From Streptomyces sp. NK08204 (GTDB lineage: Bacteria > Actinomycetota > Actinomycetes > Streptomycetales > Streptomycetaceae): DNA of 64,000 nt. The stretch's first letter is position 1. Every line of letters begins with the position of its first letter. A model generated the notes under the pieces. It worked only from the letters and a program-made list of their open reading frames with translations, made no database searches and was not told where the DNA came from. The DNA lies in the NCBI RefSeq assembly GCF_020400585.1, contig NZ_JAINVF010000002.1, forward strand, positions 248,001 through 312,000, written 5' to 3'. Positions 1-7,654 of this stretch are shown piece after piece. A program made the translations under genes and the position numbers.

Positions 1-1
1 C

Positions 2-352
2 ACCGAGCGCGCCCACGAGGCGCTCGTTCCCTTCGGCCTGACACTGCGCCACTACGGCGTGCTGAACCTCGTCGGCCTGGAGGAGGGACAGATCCAGCGA
101 GTCGTGGGCGCCCGGCTGGGCATCGACCGCACGACGGTCGTGGGGCTCGCGGACGACCTCGAGGACGCGGGCCTGCTGGAGCGCCGCCGCGGCCCTGACC
201 GGCGTTCCTTCGCGCTGTATCTGACCGAGCGGGGAGTGGCCCAGCTGTGGCAGCTGCGGCGCCTGATCGACCTGGTGCAGGAGGAGTTCCTCGCTCCGCT
301 GTCGGAGGACGAACGCGAGGAACTGCGCGGGCTGTTGTTGCGCGTGCTCTAG
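2..352 (+). CDS. MarR-family transcriptional regulator, 5' truncated by window edge
   Basis: The reading frame is open from the first bases, so the true start lies upstream. The visible 116 residues hold the MarR winged helix: LRHYGVLNLVG, then the recognition-helix region GARLGIDRTTVVGLADDLE and the wing ERRRGPDRRSFALYLT, ending in an acidic dimerisation helix. It is clearly paralogous to the regulator at 6213-6695, which shares LTLRH.GVLNLVG.EEGQIQR.VGARLGIDRT, and more distantly to the one at 9663-10139. It converges on the TrmO-like gene with a 10-bp gap. The ligand is unknown; control of the neighbouring accessory genes is inferred. Confidence 0.88.
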   Translation, partial: TERAHEALVPFGLTLRHYGVLNLVGLEEGQIQRVVGARLGIDRTTVVGLADDLEDAGLLERRRGPDRRSFALYLTERGVAQLWQLRRLIDLVQEEFLAPLSEDEREELRGLLLRVL

Positions 353-362
353 CCGCGCCAGG

Positions 363-836
363 TCACCCCTGCTCCCCGGAGGGCGGTGTGTCGGAGCCGT
401 GCGAGTACGGCTTGATGTCGAGCACCGGGGTGCCGTCGACAAGGTCGACGCCTTCGAAGTCCAGTGCCGCGGCGTGCACTTCGCGGATCCGTACGAGGCT
501 CAGGCCGATGCGGTTGTGGCGGTTCGGTGTGCGCGTGGAGTAGACCCCCGTGGTGCGCCCGGTGCCCGCCCAGCCCCGTGGTGTCAGCTTCAGCGGGGCC
601 GCCTCCTGGTCCGTCTGGCTGTGCAACCAGCTGAGCAGCCAGACGTGTTGCCCACTGAACAGCCCCTCCAGCCCCCCGGCGAACCGTTCGAAGACGACGA
701 CCCGGCCCCGGCTGCCGTAGGCCATGGTGGCCTGTGGCGGTGCTTCCTGCGGCCGTTGGAAGTCCGTCGTGACATAGCCGATCGGTGACACGGACATGGT
801 CATGTCGGTGTCGGGGTGTACGGGCGCGTTCTTCAC
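363..836 (-). CDS. trmO: TrmO/TsaA-like (UPF0066) SAM-binding protein
   Basis: A 157-residue protein with the TsaA/UPF0066 beta-barrel signature: IGYVTTDF near the N terminus, STRTPNRHNRIGLSLVRI in the middle and GVDLVDGTPVLDIKPY near the end. Characterised members (E. coli TrmO) N6-methylate t6A37 of tRNA-Thr with SAM. The actinobacterial single-domain forms may act on other substrates. The start is GTG because an AAGGAGG ribosome site lies 4-5 nt upstream. It is divergent from the amino-acid oxidase gene across a 130-bp promoter region that holds a palindromic operator candidate. Family is solid; a tRNA role in this setting is not certain. Confidence 0.82.
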   Translation of the reverse strand: MKNAPVHPDTDMTMSVSPIGYVTTDFQRPQEAPPQATMAYGSRGRVVVFERFAGGLEGLFSGQHVWLLSWLHSQTDQEAAPLKLTPRGWAGTGRTTGVYSTRTPNRHNRIGLSLVRIREVHAAALDFEGVDLVDGTPVLDIKPYSHGSDTPPSGEQG

Positions 837-896
837 CAGGCCTCCTTGCGGTACGTCCGGCCCCTGCCGACCGGCGTAGATGATGCCTCGAAGCTA

Positions 897-916
897 ATTG
901 ACAGACGACTGACAAT
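897..916. promoter_or_regulatory. MarR-type operator candidate between trmO and the oxidase gene
   Basis: The 20-bp site attgacagacgactgacaat equals its own reverse complement at 16 of 20 positions. It lies in the only divergent promoter region at this end of the cluster. Its core (TGACAG / CTGACA) resembles palindromes upstream of the MFS gene, the first dehydrogenase and the second dehydrogenase. Binding by one of the local MarR proteins is inferred. Confidence 0.45.
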
Positions 917-966
917 CAAGAACGCTGACCTATTCGGGTGACATCGAGGACGAGAGGTGTAGTTGC

Positions 967-1944
967 GTGACAGAGCGAACCGAAGCGCTGGTCATCGGCG
1001 CCGGAGTGGCCGGGCTGACCACCGCGGTGTGCCTGGCGGAACAGGGCCGCGCGGTACGGGTCCTGGCCGAACGGCCGCCTCGCGAGACCACCTCGGCGGT
1101 GGCCGGCGCCATCATCGGCGGACCCCTGGTCTCCGACGAGGCGGAGGCGACGGCCAAGTTCTCGCCGGTCGACGTCACCGGCGCCTGGCAGCGGGCCAGC
1201 CTGACCGAGTTCACCGCCCTGGCCGACCGGCCCGGCACCGGCGTCCACACCGCCCGCGGGCGACTGGTCAACCAGAACGCCGACGGCGGACGGCAGTTGG
1301 CGGAGAGCCTGCCCGGCTTCGAGGTCTGCGACGAGAAGGAGAGCGCCGGCTTCGCAGTTGCGTGCTGGGCCACGATGCCGATCATCGACATGCCGGTCTA
1401 CCTCGACCACCTGGCCGAGCGCGTCCGGGCGGCCGGCGGCAGTGTCGAGACCGGTACGGTGACGTCGCTGGCCGAGGCCGCCGCCCAGGCACCGCTCGTC
1501 GTCAACTGCGCCGGTGTCGGTGCCCGCGCCCTGGCCGAGGACCCCACGGTGGTCCCGGTGCGCGGCCAGCACGTCATCGTGGAGAACCCCGGCGTGGAGG
1601 AGTTCTTCTACGAGCAGAACGCCGGCGGGAAGGCCACGAGCTTCTTCCCGCACGGCTCCCGCCTGGTGCTCGGCGGCACCGCCACCCGCGAGGACTGGAG
1701 CCTGGAGCCCGATCCGGCCCAGACGCAGGAGATACTCAGCCGCTGCATCGCCGTCGAGCCGCGGATCGAGGGGGCCCGGATCACGGGCGTCGAGGTCGGC
1801 CTGCGCGCGTCGCGCAAGCAGCTCCGGCTCGAGGCGGAGACCGTCGGCGGCTCCCGGATCATCCACAACTACGGCCATGGCGGCATCGCCGTCGGCCTGT
1901 CCTGGGGCTGTGCACGCGTCGTCCTGGACCTGGCGGCCGGATGA
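967..1944 (+). CDS. D-amino-acid oxidase-like FAD-dependent oxidoreductase
   Basis: 325 residues, the usual length for D-amino-acid/D-aspartate oxidases. The N terminus has the dinucleotide-binding motif VIGAGVAGLTTAVCLAE (residues about 9-25). The C terminus has HNYGHGGIAVGLSWGCA, the DAAO signature around the FAD phosphate and the product carboxylate. The family oxidises amino acids to imino acids with production of H2O2. The start is a GTG after a weak AG-rich site. It stands alone between a palindromic operator and a strong terminator, so it is probably monocistronic. The substrate is unknown; some relatives act on glycine or on pathway-specific amines. Confidence 0.85.
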   Translation: MTERTEALVIGAGVAGLTTAVCLAEQGRAVRVLAERPPRETTSAVAGAIIGGPLVSDEAEATAKFSPVDVTGAWQRASLTEFTALADRPGTGVHTARGRLVNQNADGGRQLAESLPGFEVCDEKESAGFAVACWATMPIIDMPVYLDHLAERVRAAGGSVETGTVTSLAEAAAQAPLVVNCAGVGARALAEDPTVVPVRGQHVIVENPGVEEFFYEQNAGGKATSFFPHGSRLVLGGTATREDWSLEPDPAQTQEILSRCIAVEPRIEGARITGVEVGLRASRKQLRLEAETVGGSRIIHNYGHGGIAVGLSWGCARVVLDLAAG

Positions 1945-1971
1945 AATTCCCGGGCTGACCGAAGACCGAAA

Positions 1972-2007
1972 CCGGTGCCGGCCCCCTTCCCGGGAGGCCG
2001 GCACCGG
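1972..2007. terminator. Strong bidirectional hairpin terminator
   Basis: A perfect 12-bp stem (ccggtgccggcc / ggccggcaccgg) with a 12-nt loop sits between the 3' ends of the convergent oxidase and KAS III-like genes. There is no long U tract, as is usual in Streptomyces. Confidence 0.75.
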
Positions 2008-2181
2008 CCGTTGTGCGCATGGTTGCGCGGGTTTCTCAGGAAACCGGAATTCGGCGCTTCAGGTTCCGTTTCCGGCTCTGTTGCGAATTCCGTCTTTCTC
2101 CGGCCGGCCGTGAGGCGCCCAGGCCCCTCGATGCCGGTCCGGGGCAACCGTCAGCACGCTGACGATCCGGCGGCCGCTCCC

Positions 2182-3219
2182 TCACCCGACCGCCCGCACG
2201 GCGATGCACGACCAGCTGAAGCCGCCGCCCAGGCTCAGCAGGAGGGCGATGTCGCCTTCCTCCAGCCGCTTGTCGGCGTACAGGTCGGCGAGGTTGGCCG
2301 CCGAGTCCCCGGCACCGAGGTGCCCGGTGCCGCCGCCCAGGGCGAGGATCTCGGTCCGGCCCAGCCCGAGCCGGTCCATCGCGGGCCGGAAGAACTCCTC
2401 CAGCGTGGAGCTGCCGAGCCGGGGCAGGGTGAGGAAGCGCAGCCGCGGCTCCTCGGGCGTGAGGCCCGCGTCGGCGATCGCCGCCCGTACGGCCTCCCCC
2501 ACGGCCTCGGTCATCGTCGCGGCGAACCGCTCCTTGCCGCCGGAGGCCACGAAGGCGCGCTTGGTGCGGCGCACGTCCAGCGGCAGGGTGCGCGGTGCCG
2601 GGCTGAATGCGGCCTCGTCCCGGTGCATGATCTCGTACTCGGAGCGGGCGACGGTCGCCACCGAGAGCAGTTCGTAGGGACCCTCGTGGCGGTCGACCAG
2701 CAGGGCGGTCCCGGAATCGCCGTAGGCGGTCTCGTAGTCGCCCTGCCAGCGGTCGAAGTCGGGGGCGAGGAAGCGGTCGGCGGTGGTCACCGCGCAGCGC
2801 TCGACGCGGGGATCGGCGATCATCCGCGCCACCGCGGTCTCCAGCGCCGCCGCGCCGCCGTTGCACATCTGCTGCACGCCGAGGGCGAGCGCTCTGGAAG
2901 CGCCCATGTGGTGGGCGACGTAGCTGGCCGGCGACCAGAAGTCGTGGCCCTGGTGGCAGATCCAGGCGTGGGCGACCAGGTCGACACTCGCACCGTCCCA
3001 GCCTGCCGCGTCGAGCGCGTCCCGGGCGGCGCGGACCGCCATCTCGGGCGGGGCGAGGTCGAGGCTCTCCGTGAGCTCGCGGTACCCGAGGCGGGTGGCC
3101 GTCTCCCCGTCGACCCGCCCGGCCGCCAGGGCGGCCTCGGCGGTGTCGCGACGGGCCGGCAACCAGAGGCTCGCAGCCGCGATCCGCAGGGGGTCGGCCA
3201 GGGGAGGTGACAAGCGCAC
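2182..3219 (-). CDS. 3-oxoacyl-ACP synthase III (KAS III/FabH-like) family enzyme
   Basis: 345 residues with thiolase fold. The nucleophile Cys is in VQQMCNGGAAALETA (residue about 120). A C-terminal GGGTGHLGAGDSAANLADLY motif carries the catalytic His and a following Asp/Asn. The classic HQANxRI of housekeeping FabH is not visible, so this fits the specialised KAS III group that starts or acylates secondary metabolites rather than fatty-acid initiation. The GTG start has a GGAGGG site 5 nt upstream. It is divergent from cbiM across about 360 bp with a structured leader and a motif shared with the second dehydrogenase promoter. The acyl donor and acceptor are unknown. Confidence 0.82.
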   Translation of the reverse strand: MRLSPPLADPLRIAAASLWLPARRDTAEAALAAGRVDGETATRLGYRELTESLDLAPPEMAVRAARDALDAAGWDGASVDLVAHAWICHQGHDFWSPASYVAHHMGASRALALGVQQMCNGGAAALETAVARMIADPRVERCAVTTADRFLAPDFDRWQGDYETAYGDSGTALLVDRHEGPYELLSVATVARSEYEIMHRDEAAFSPAPRTLPLDVRRTKRAFVASGGKERFAATMTEAVGEAVRAAIADAGLTPEEPRLRFLTLPRLGSSTLEEFFRPAMDRLGLGRTEILALGGGTGHLGAGDSAANLADLYADKRLEEGDIALLLSLGGGFSWSCIAVRAVG

Positions 3220-3580
3220 GGGCCCTCCATGTGCGAAGTATCATCAGTAGTGCAGATAATCAGCTACAGTCTGTTACAGGCGTGGAGTACGAGTCAAGGG
3301 AGCGCCGGAGCGGGCCCCGTGCGCCCCTCGGGCACCGGGGTGAGTCTTGAGGAATGCTGGAGAGACCTCCTGCAAAGACCGGAGGTTGGCGTCTTCCCGT
3401 CATTCTTCGGGCGACCTGCGGAATCCGTGATCCTCTACTGCATCGCTCCGTCAGCTGCGTACGTGAATCGTCTGCCTCATTGACTTACCTGTAACTAGTC
3501 AGCTCTTGCGACCAATTCGCAATCAGGTGCACCATCGGACGCCAGACGATGCGGACGAGCCGCAGGAAACGGAGCTGTCC
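3220..3580. promoter_or_regulatory. Divergent KAS III/cbiM control region with structured leader
   Basis: This 361-bp gene-free stretch holds a 23-nt element at 3243-3265 that matches 17109-17131 at 19 of 23 positions. It also holds a nested structure in the cbiM direction. TCAAG (3294-3298) pairs with CTTGA (3346-3350) and encloses ccccgtgc/gcaccgggg (3315-3322/3332-3340). A second hairpin pairs ACCTCC (3365-3370) with GGAGGT (3381-3386). No B12 box is present, so a standard cobalamin riboswitch is not supported. A metal- or regulator-responsive leader is possible. Confidence 0.4.
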
Positions 3581-4666
3581 ATGCATGTTCCGGACGGATT
3601 CATCGATCCCCCCGTCTCGGCCGCCGCCGGAGTGATCGCGGCGAGTGCCGTCGCCGTCTCGCTGCGCGGCGCACAGCGCGAACTGGACGAGCGGACCGCC
3701 CCGTTGGCCGGGCTCGTGGCGGCGTTCATCTTCGCCGTGCAGATGCTCAACTTCCCGGTGGCGGCAGGCACCAGCGGCCACCTGCTCGGCGGGGCGCTGG
3801 CCGCGATACTCGTCGGCCCCTACACAGGCGTCCTCTGCGTCTGTGTCGTCCTGCTCATGCAGGGCGTGCTCTTCGCGGACGGCGGCCTGACCGCCCTCGG
3901 CGTGAACATCACGGACATGGCGCTGACGACGACCGTGGTGTCGTACTTCGTCTTCCGCGCCCTGGTGCAGGTGCTGCCGCGCTCGCGCCGGTCCCTCGTG
4001 GTGGCGACCTTCACCGGGGCGCTGATCTCGGTGCCGGCCGCGGCGGTCGTCTTCACCCTCTTCTACGCCGTCGGCGGCACGACGGACGTGTCGATCGGCA
4101 AGGTCGCCGTGGCGATGATCGGCGTCCACGTCCTGATCGGCATCGGTGAGGCCGTGATCACCGCCCTCACGGTGTCCGCCGTCGTCGCCGTGCGGCCCGA
4201 CCTGGTGTACGGGGCGCGCGGCCTGAACCAGCCGTTGAAGCTGCGGGTGGCCGGCCAGTTGGTGGACGCCGCCCCGACCGCCGCGACCGCGGGGACGTCG
4301 CGCTCGCGCCGCGCCGTGTGGGGCGCCGGACTTGCGGCGGCATTCGTTCTCGCGGGCTTCGTCAGCTACTACGCCTCCACCAACCCCGACGGCCTGATGA
4401 AGGTCGCCCAGGACAACGGCATCGACAAGAACACCAAGAAGCACGCCACCGCGGACTCCCCGCTCGCCGGCTACGGCGTCAAGGACGTGACCGACGGCCG
4501 CGTCTCCAAGGGCCTCGCGGGCGTGATCGGCGTCGGCGTGACCCTGGTCGCCGGCAGCACCGTCTTCTGGGTCGTGCGCCGCCGCCGGAGGGCGGGGACA
4601 GACCCGGTGAACATCGAGTCCGCGGTCGAGGCGTCCGCCGCGGCCGTCGCGGAAGAGAGGTCCTGA
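3581..4666 (+). CDS. cbiM: CbiM-type ECF cobalt/nickel transporter substrate component with C-terminal PDGLE domain
   Basis: 361 residues. The protein begins MHVPDGFIDP, the hallmark N terminus in which the amino group and His2 coordinate Co2+/Ni2+, so the ATG at 3581 is chosen over the longer upstream frame. Several hydrophobic helices follow to about residue 220. A C-terminal segment (about 245-350) contains PDGL, a periplasm-facing loop and a last membrane span, corresponding to the PDGLE/CbiN-like accessory domain fused in frame. It overlaps closely with cbiQ (2-nt gap). Metal choice (Co or Ni) cannot be decided by eye. It supplies the cluster with a transition metal, which fits the His-rich FmdE proteins downstream. 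Confidence 0.9.
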   Translation: MHVPDGFIDPPVSAAAGVIAASAVAVSLRGAQRELDERTAPLAGLVAAFIFAVQMLNFPVAAGTSGHLLGGALAAILVGPYTGVLCVCVVLLMQGVLFADGGLTALGVNITDMALTTTVVSYFVFRALVQVLPRSRRSLVVATFTGALISVPAAAVVFTLFYAVGGTTDVSIGKVAVAMIGVHVLIGIGEAVITALTVSAVVAVRPDLVYGARGLNQPLKLRVAGQLVDAAPTAATAGTSRSRRAVWGAGLAAAFVLAGFVSYYASTNPDGLMKVAQDNGIDKNTKKHATADSPLAGYGVKDVTDGRVSKGLAGVIGVGVTLVAGSTVFWVVRRRRRAGTDPVNIESAVEASAAAVAEERS

Positions 4667-4668
4667 CC

Positions 4669-5430
4669 ATGGGTGCGGGTCACGCACACCGGCTCTACCG
4701 GCACGCCCATTCCCCGGTGCACGCCCTGCCGTCGCACGCGAAGCTGACCGCCGTCTTCAGCTTCGTGGTCGTGGTGGTCGCCACGCCACGGGAGGCGATG
4801 TGGGCGTTCGGCCTGTACGCGCTGCTGCTCGCCGTGGTGGCGCAACGGGCCCGGATACCGGCCGGCTTCCTGCTCAAACGCCTGCTGATCGAGGTCCCGT
4901 TCGTGACCTTCGCCGTGCTCATGCCCTTCGTCTCGGAGGGCCACCGCGTGCACGTGCTGGGCATGTCACTGAGCGAGAGCGGGCTGTGGGGCGCGTGGAA
5001 CGTGCTGGCCAAGGGGACGCTCGGGGTCGCCGCATCGGTCCTGCTCGCCTCCACCACCGAACTGCGTGAACTGCTGCTCGGGCTCCAGCGGCTCCGGCTG
5101 CCCTCGATGCTCGTGCAGATCGCCTCGTTCATGATCCGCTACTCGGACGTGATAACCGACGAGATGCGGCGGATGAAGGTTGCCCGGGAGTCGCGCGGAT
5201 TCGAGGCGAACGGCGTGCAGCACTGGGGCGTCCTCGCCAAGTCCGCGGGCGCCCTGTTCATCCGCTCCTACGAGAGGGGGGAGCGGGTGCACCTGGCGAT
5301 GGTCAGCCGCGGATACGCCGGGTCGATCCCGGTCATCGACGAGGCCGTCGCCTCCCGGGCGCAGTGGACCTACGCCCTCGCCCTGCCCCTCGCCGCCCTT
5401 GCCATATGTCTCACGGGATGGACGCTGTGA
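4669..5430 (+). CDS. cbiQ: CbiQ ECF transporter transmembrane (T) component
   Basis: 253 residues with about five or six hydrophobic helices and the EcfT signature of two Ala-Arg-Gly-like helices: MRRMKVARESRGFEANG (residues about 166-182) and the later MVSRGYAGSIP. These arginine motifs couple the membrane subunit to the ATPase. It follows cbiM by 2 nt and overlaps the cbiO start. The transporter therefore has all needed parts: S component, T component and ATPase. Confidence 0.9.
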   Translation: MGAGHAHRLYRHAHSPVHALPSHAKLTAVFSFVVVVVATPREAMWAFGLYALLLAVVAQRARIPAGFLLKRLLIEVPFVTFAVLMPFVSEGHRVHVLGMSLSESGLWGAWNVLAKGTLGVAASVLLASTTELRELLLGLQRLRLPSMLVQIASFMIRYSDVITDEMRRMKVARESRGFEANGVQHWGVLAKSAGALFIRSYERGERVHLAMVSRGYAGSIPVIDEAVASRAQWTYALALPLAALAICLTGWTL

Positions 5431-6227
5431 CCGAATCGCTCGTACCGCCGACGTCGCCCACGCCGCCCTCGCTGGAGGTCGACGGCCTCGCCTTCGCCTA
5501 TCCGGACGGGCATCAGGCGCTGTTCGGTGTGAACCTGACCATCCACCGCGGGGAGCGGGTGGCGTTGCTGGGCCCGAACGGCGCCGGCAAGACCACGCTC
5601 GTCCTGCACCTGAACGGCATCCTCACCGGCGGCGCGGGGACGGTGAAGGTCGCCGGACTGCCCGTCAGCCGGCAGAACATGGCGGAGATCCGGCGCCGCG
5701 TCGGCATCGTCTTCCAGGATCCCGACGACCAGCTGTTCATGCCGACCGTCCGCGACGACGTGGCCTTCGGCCCGGCCGCCGCCGGACTGCGGGGTGCCGA
5801 GCTGGACGCGCGGGTGCGCAAGGCGCTGGCGCTGGTCGGCATGGAGGAGTTCGCCGACCGGCCGCCGCACCACCTGTCGTTCGGTCAGCGGCGCCGGGTC
5901 GCCGTCGCGACGGTGCTCGCGATGGAACCGGAGATCCTGGTGCTGGACGAGCCCTCGTCCAACCTCGACCCGGCCTCGCGCCGCGAACTCGCCGATATTC
6001 TGCGCTCGTTGGACGTGACCCTGTTCATGGTCACGCACGACCTGCCGTACGCGCTGGAGCTGTGTCCCCGGTCGGTGATCCTCACCCAGGGCGCCATCAC
6101 CGTCGACGGCAAGACCCACGACCTGCTCAGCGACGCGGATCTGATGGCTGCCCACCGCCTGGAGCTGCCCTACGGCTTCGTCCCGGCGCCGGTCGCCGCT
6201 GCGGGGGGAGTGTCACAGCAGCCGTAG
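5418..6227 (+). CDS. cbiO: CbiO ECF transporter ATP-binding component
   Basis: ABC ATPase with Walker A LLGPNGAGKTTLVLHL, Q-loop VFQDPDDQ, signature HLSFGQRRRVAVATVLA (LSFGQ variant of LSGGQ, common in EcfA/CbiO), Walker B EILVLDEPSSNLDP and the switch His MVTHDL. Starts at 5406 (ATG), 5418 (ATG) and 5427 (GTG overlapping the cbiQ stop) are all possible. GGGATGG at 5415-5421 would best serve the GTG. Its stop overlaps the convergent MarR gene by 15 bp. It powers metal uptake with CbiM and CbiQ. Confidence 0.92.
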   Translation: MDAVTESLVPPTSPTPPSLEVDGLAFAYPDGHQALFGVNLTIHRGERVALLGPNGAGKTTLVLHLNGILTGGAGTVKVAGLPVSRQNMAEIRRRVGIVFQDPDDQLFMPTVRDDVAFGPAAAGLRGAELDARVRKALALVGMEEFADRPPHHLSFGQRRRVAVATVLAMEPEILVLDEPSSNLDPASRRELADILRSLDVTLFMVTHDLPYALELCPRSVILTQGAITVDGKTHDLLSDADLMAAHRLELPYGFVPAPVAAAGGVSQQP

Positions 6228-6695
6228 CAGCAGGGAACGCAGCGCCGCTCGCTCCCGCTCGTCGAGCGGGGCGAGGAAGTCCTCCTGCGCCAGCTCGACC
6301 AGCCGGCGCAGCTGGCGCAGTTGGGCCGCCCCGGCGGGGGTGAGGTACAGCTCGTAGGCGCGCCGGTCCGTGCCGCGGCGGCGCTCCAGCAGCCCCGCTC
6401 TCTCCAGGTCGTCGGTGATCGTCACGATCGAGGTGCGGTCGATCCCGAGCCGTGCCCCGACGGTCCGCTGGATCTGACCCTCCTCCATGCCGACCAGGTT
6501 GAGCACGCCGAAGTGGCGCAGGGTGAGGTTGAACGCGCCCAGCGACTCGTGCGCCAGATCCGAGATGCGCTGTGCCCCCTGCCCGAGCAGGAAGGGGAAC
6601 GAGGTCCTCATCGCCTCGGGGAGGTCCGTCCCGGACGGGCCGTCCGCCGTTGCCGTGCCCTTCCCGGCATCGCGCTTCGTAGTCATGTCGTGCAT
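6213..6695 (-). CDS. MarR-family transcriptional regulator
   Basis: 160 residues with the full winged-helix core (residues about 55-125): LTLRHFGVLNLVGMEEG, recognition region LGIDRTSIVTITDDLE and wing ERRRGTDRRAYELYLT. Strongly paralogous to the truncated regulator at the left edge. An alternative start at 6686 (MTTKRD) has a better spaced AGGGA. It is convergent with cbiO. The upstream 80 bp, shared with the decayed aldehyde dehydrogenase, includes TCAG-N5-CTGA at about 6744-6756, a possible autoregulatory site. Likely a repressor relieved by a phenolic or pathway ligand, as for other MarR proteins. Confidence 0.88.
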   Translation of the reverse strand: MHDMTTKRDAGKGTATADGPSGTDLPEAMRTSFPFLLGQGAQRISDLAHESLGAFNLTLRHFGVLNLVGMEEGQIQRTVGARLGIDRTSIVTITDDLERAGLLERRRGTDRRAYELYLTPAGAAQLRQLRRLVELAQEDFLAPLDERERAALRSLLLRLL

Positions 6696-6766
6696 TCCCT
6701 GGACCTTGACGCTCTTGCGGCAATCCTACAACTCCCGATTACGTCAGTGATGCTGATGATCGCGCG

Positions 6767-7580
6767 ATGACGGGCGTCGCGCGCAGCGTACCCGCCGCCC
6801 TGACGACCTGGCGGCCTGCACCTTCCGGTCCTACTTCCCCGGCACCGTGGTCGAGACTCCCTGGAGGACAGGGCGCGGACCTTCGCGGACGTCGGGGCCC
6901 GGGTCGCCGCCGAGCGCCCCGCCGGGGTCGGGCACATGCTCGCTCCCGGCGAGATCTCCGGGGTCTGGCTGGCCGCGGCGATGTGCTCGCGGTCATCGCG
7001 CCCAGCAACAACCCGGCACCCCACACCCAGTGGCTCACCGCGCCGGCGTGCGGATACGCGCTCGTGGTGCGCCCGGGCAGCCGCGACCCGTTCACCCCCG
7101 CCCGGATGATCGAGGCGCTGCTCGCGGCCGGGGTGGAGCCCTCCCTCTCCCTGCTGACTGGCGACCACGCCACCGGCGACGCGCTGGTGGAGGCGGCCGA
7201 CTTCAGCCCGGTCTTCGGCGGCGACGCGGCGGCGCGGGGACGCGCAGGTACGGCAACGACCGCCGGGGTCAACCTGCGCGGACCCGGGCCGCTCCGAGCT
7301 GCTGCACAGCGGGCCGTCACCGATGAGGTGCTCGACGTGGTGCGCGACTCGGTCGGGTACGACGGGGGCACGCGTCGCACCGACGCCACCGCGGTGTTCA
7401 CCGACGCCGATCCCCGCGCGTTCGCCGAGGCCGTGGCCGAGCGACTGGCCCGGCTGACCCCGGCCCTGCCGGAACGGGACGAGGCGGGCCCGCCGGTGCT
7501 GCTGGCGGAGGCCGTCGCCGTGCGCGAGCATCCGGCGAGCCGGCGACCGTCAAGACCTGCCTTCGGCGACGGTCACCTTC
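6767..7580 (+). pseudogene. Decayed aldehyde dehydrogenase / acyl-CoA reductase-like gene
   Basis: Recognisable ALDH-superfamily segments occur in successive different frames, so at least three frameshifts are needed. They are LAACTFRSYFPGTVVETPW (from about 6800), RTFADVGARVAAERPAGVG (about 6878), VLAVIAPSNNPAPHTQWLTA (about 6985, best preserved to 7260) and EVLDVVRDSVGYDGG (about 7330). The place where the catalytic Cys should follow reads GGTRRTDATAVFTDAD, so the nucleophile also appears lost. A continuous 277-codon frame exists but its first 75 residues are not ALDH-like. It sits between a MarR gene and the MFS operon, and probably once reduced or oxidised a pathway intermediate. Confidence 0.7.
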
Positions 7581-7595
7581 CTGATGGACAGCTAT

Positions 7596-7608
7596 ACTGA
7601 CTGTCAGT
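7596..7608. promoter_or_regulatory. Perfect palindrome, MarR operator candidate upstream of the MFS gene
   Basis: ACTGAC-T-GTCAGT is a perfect 13-bp odd-centred palindrome, followed by a further half-like copy (tactgac) at about 7614-7620. It lies 47 bp before the GTG start of the exporter. The core resembles the other palindromes of this cluster. Confidence 0.5.
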
Positions 7609-7654
7609 TGTGCTTACTGACTGCAGACTTCGGCATCCCTGGGAGGGAAGAACC

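Noticed and set aside
3290..3480. Cobalamin riboswitch upstream of cbiM
   Set aside because: No B12-box-like sequence and no matching conserved core could be found by reading; only generic hairpins are present.
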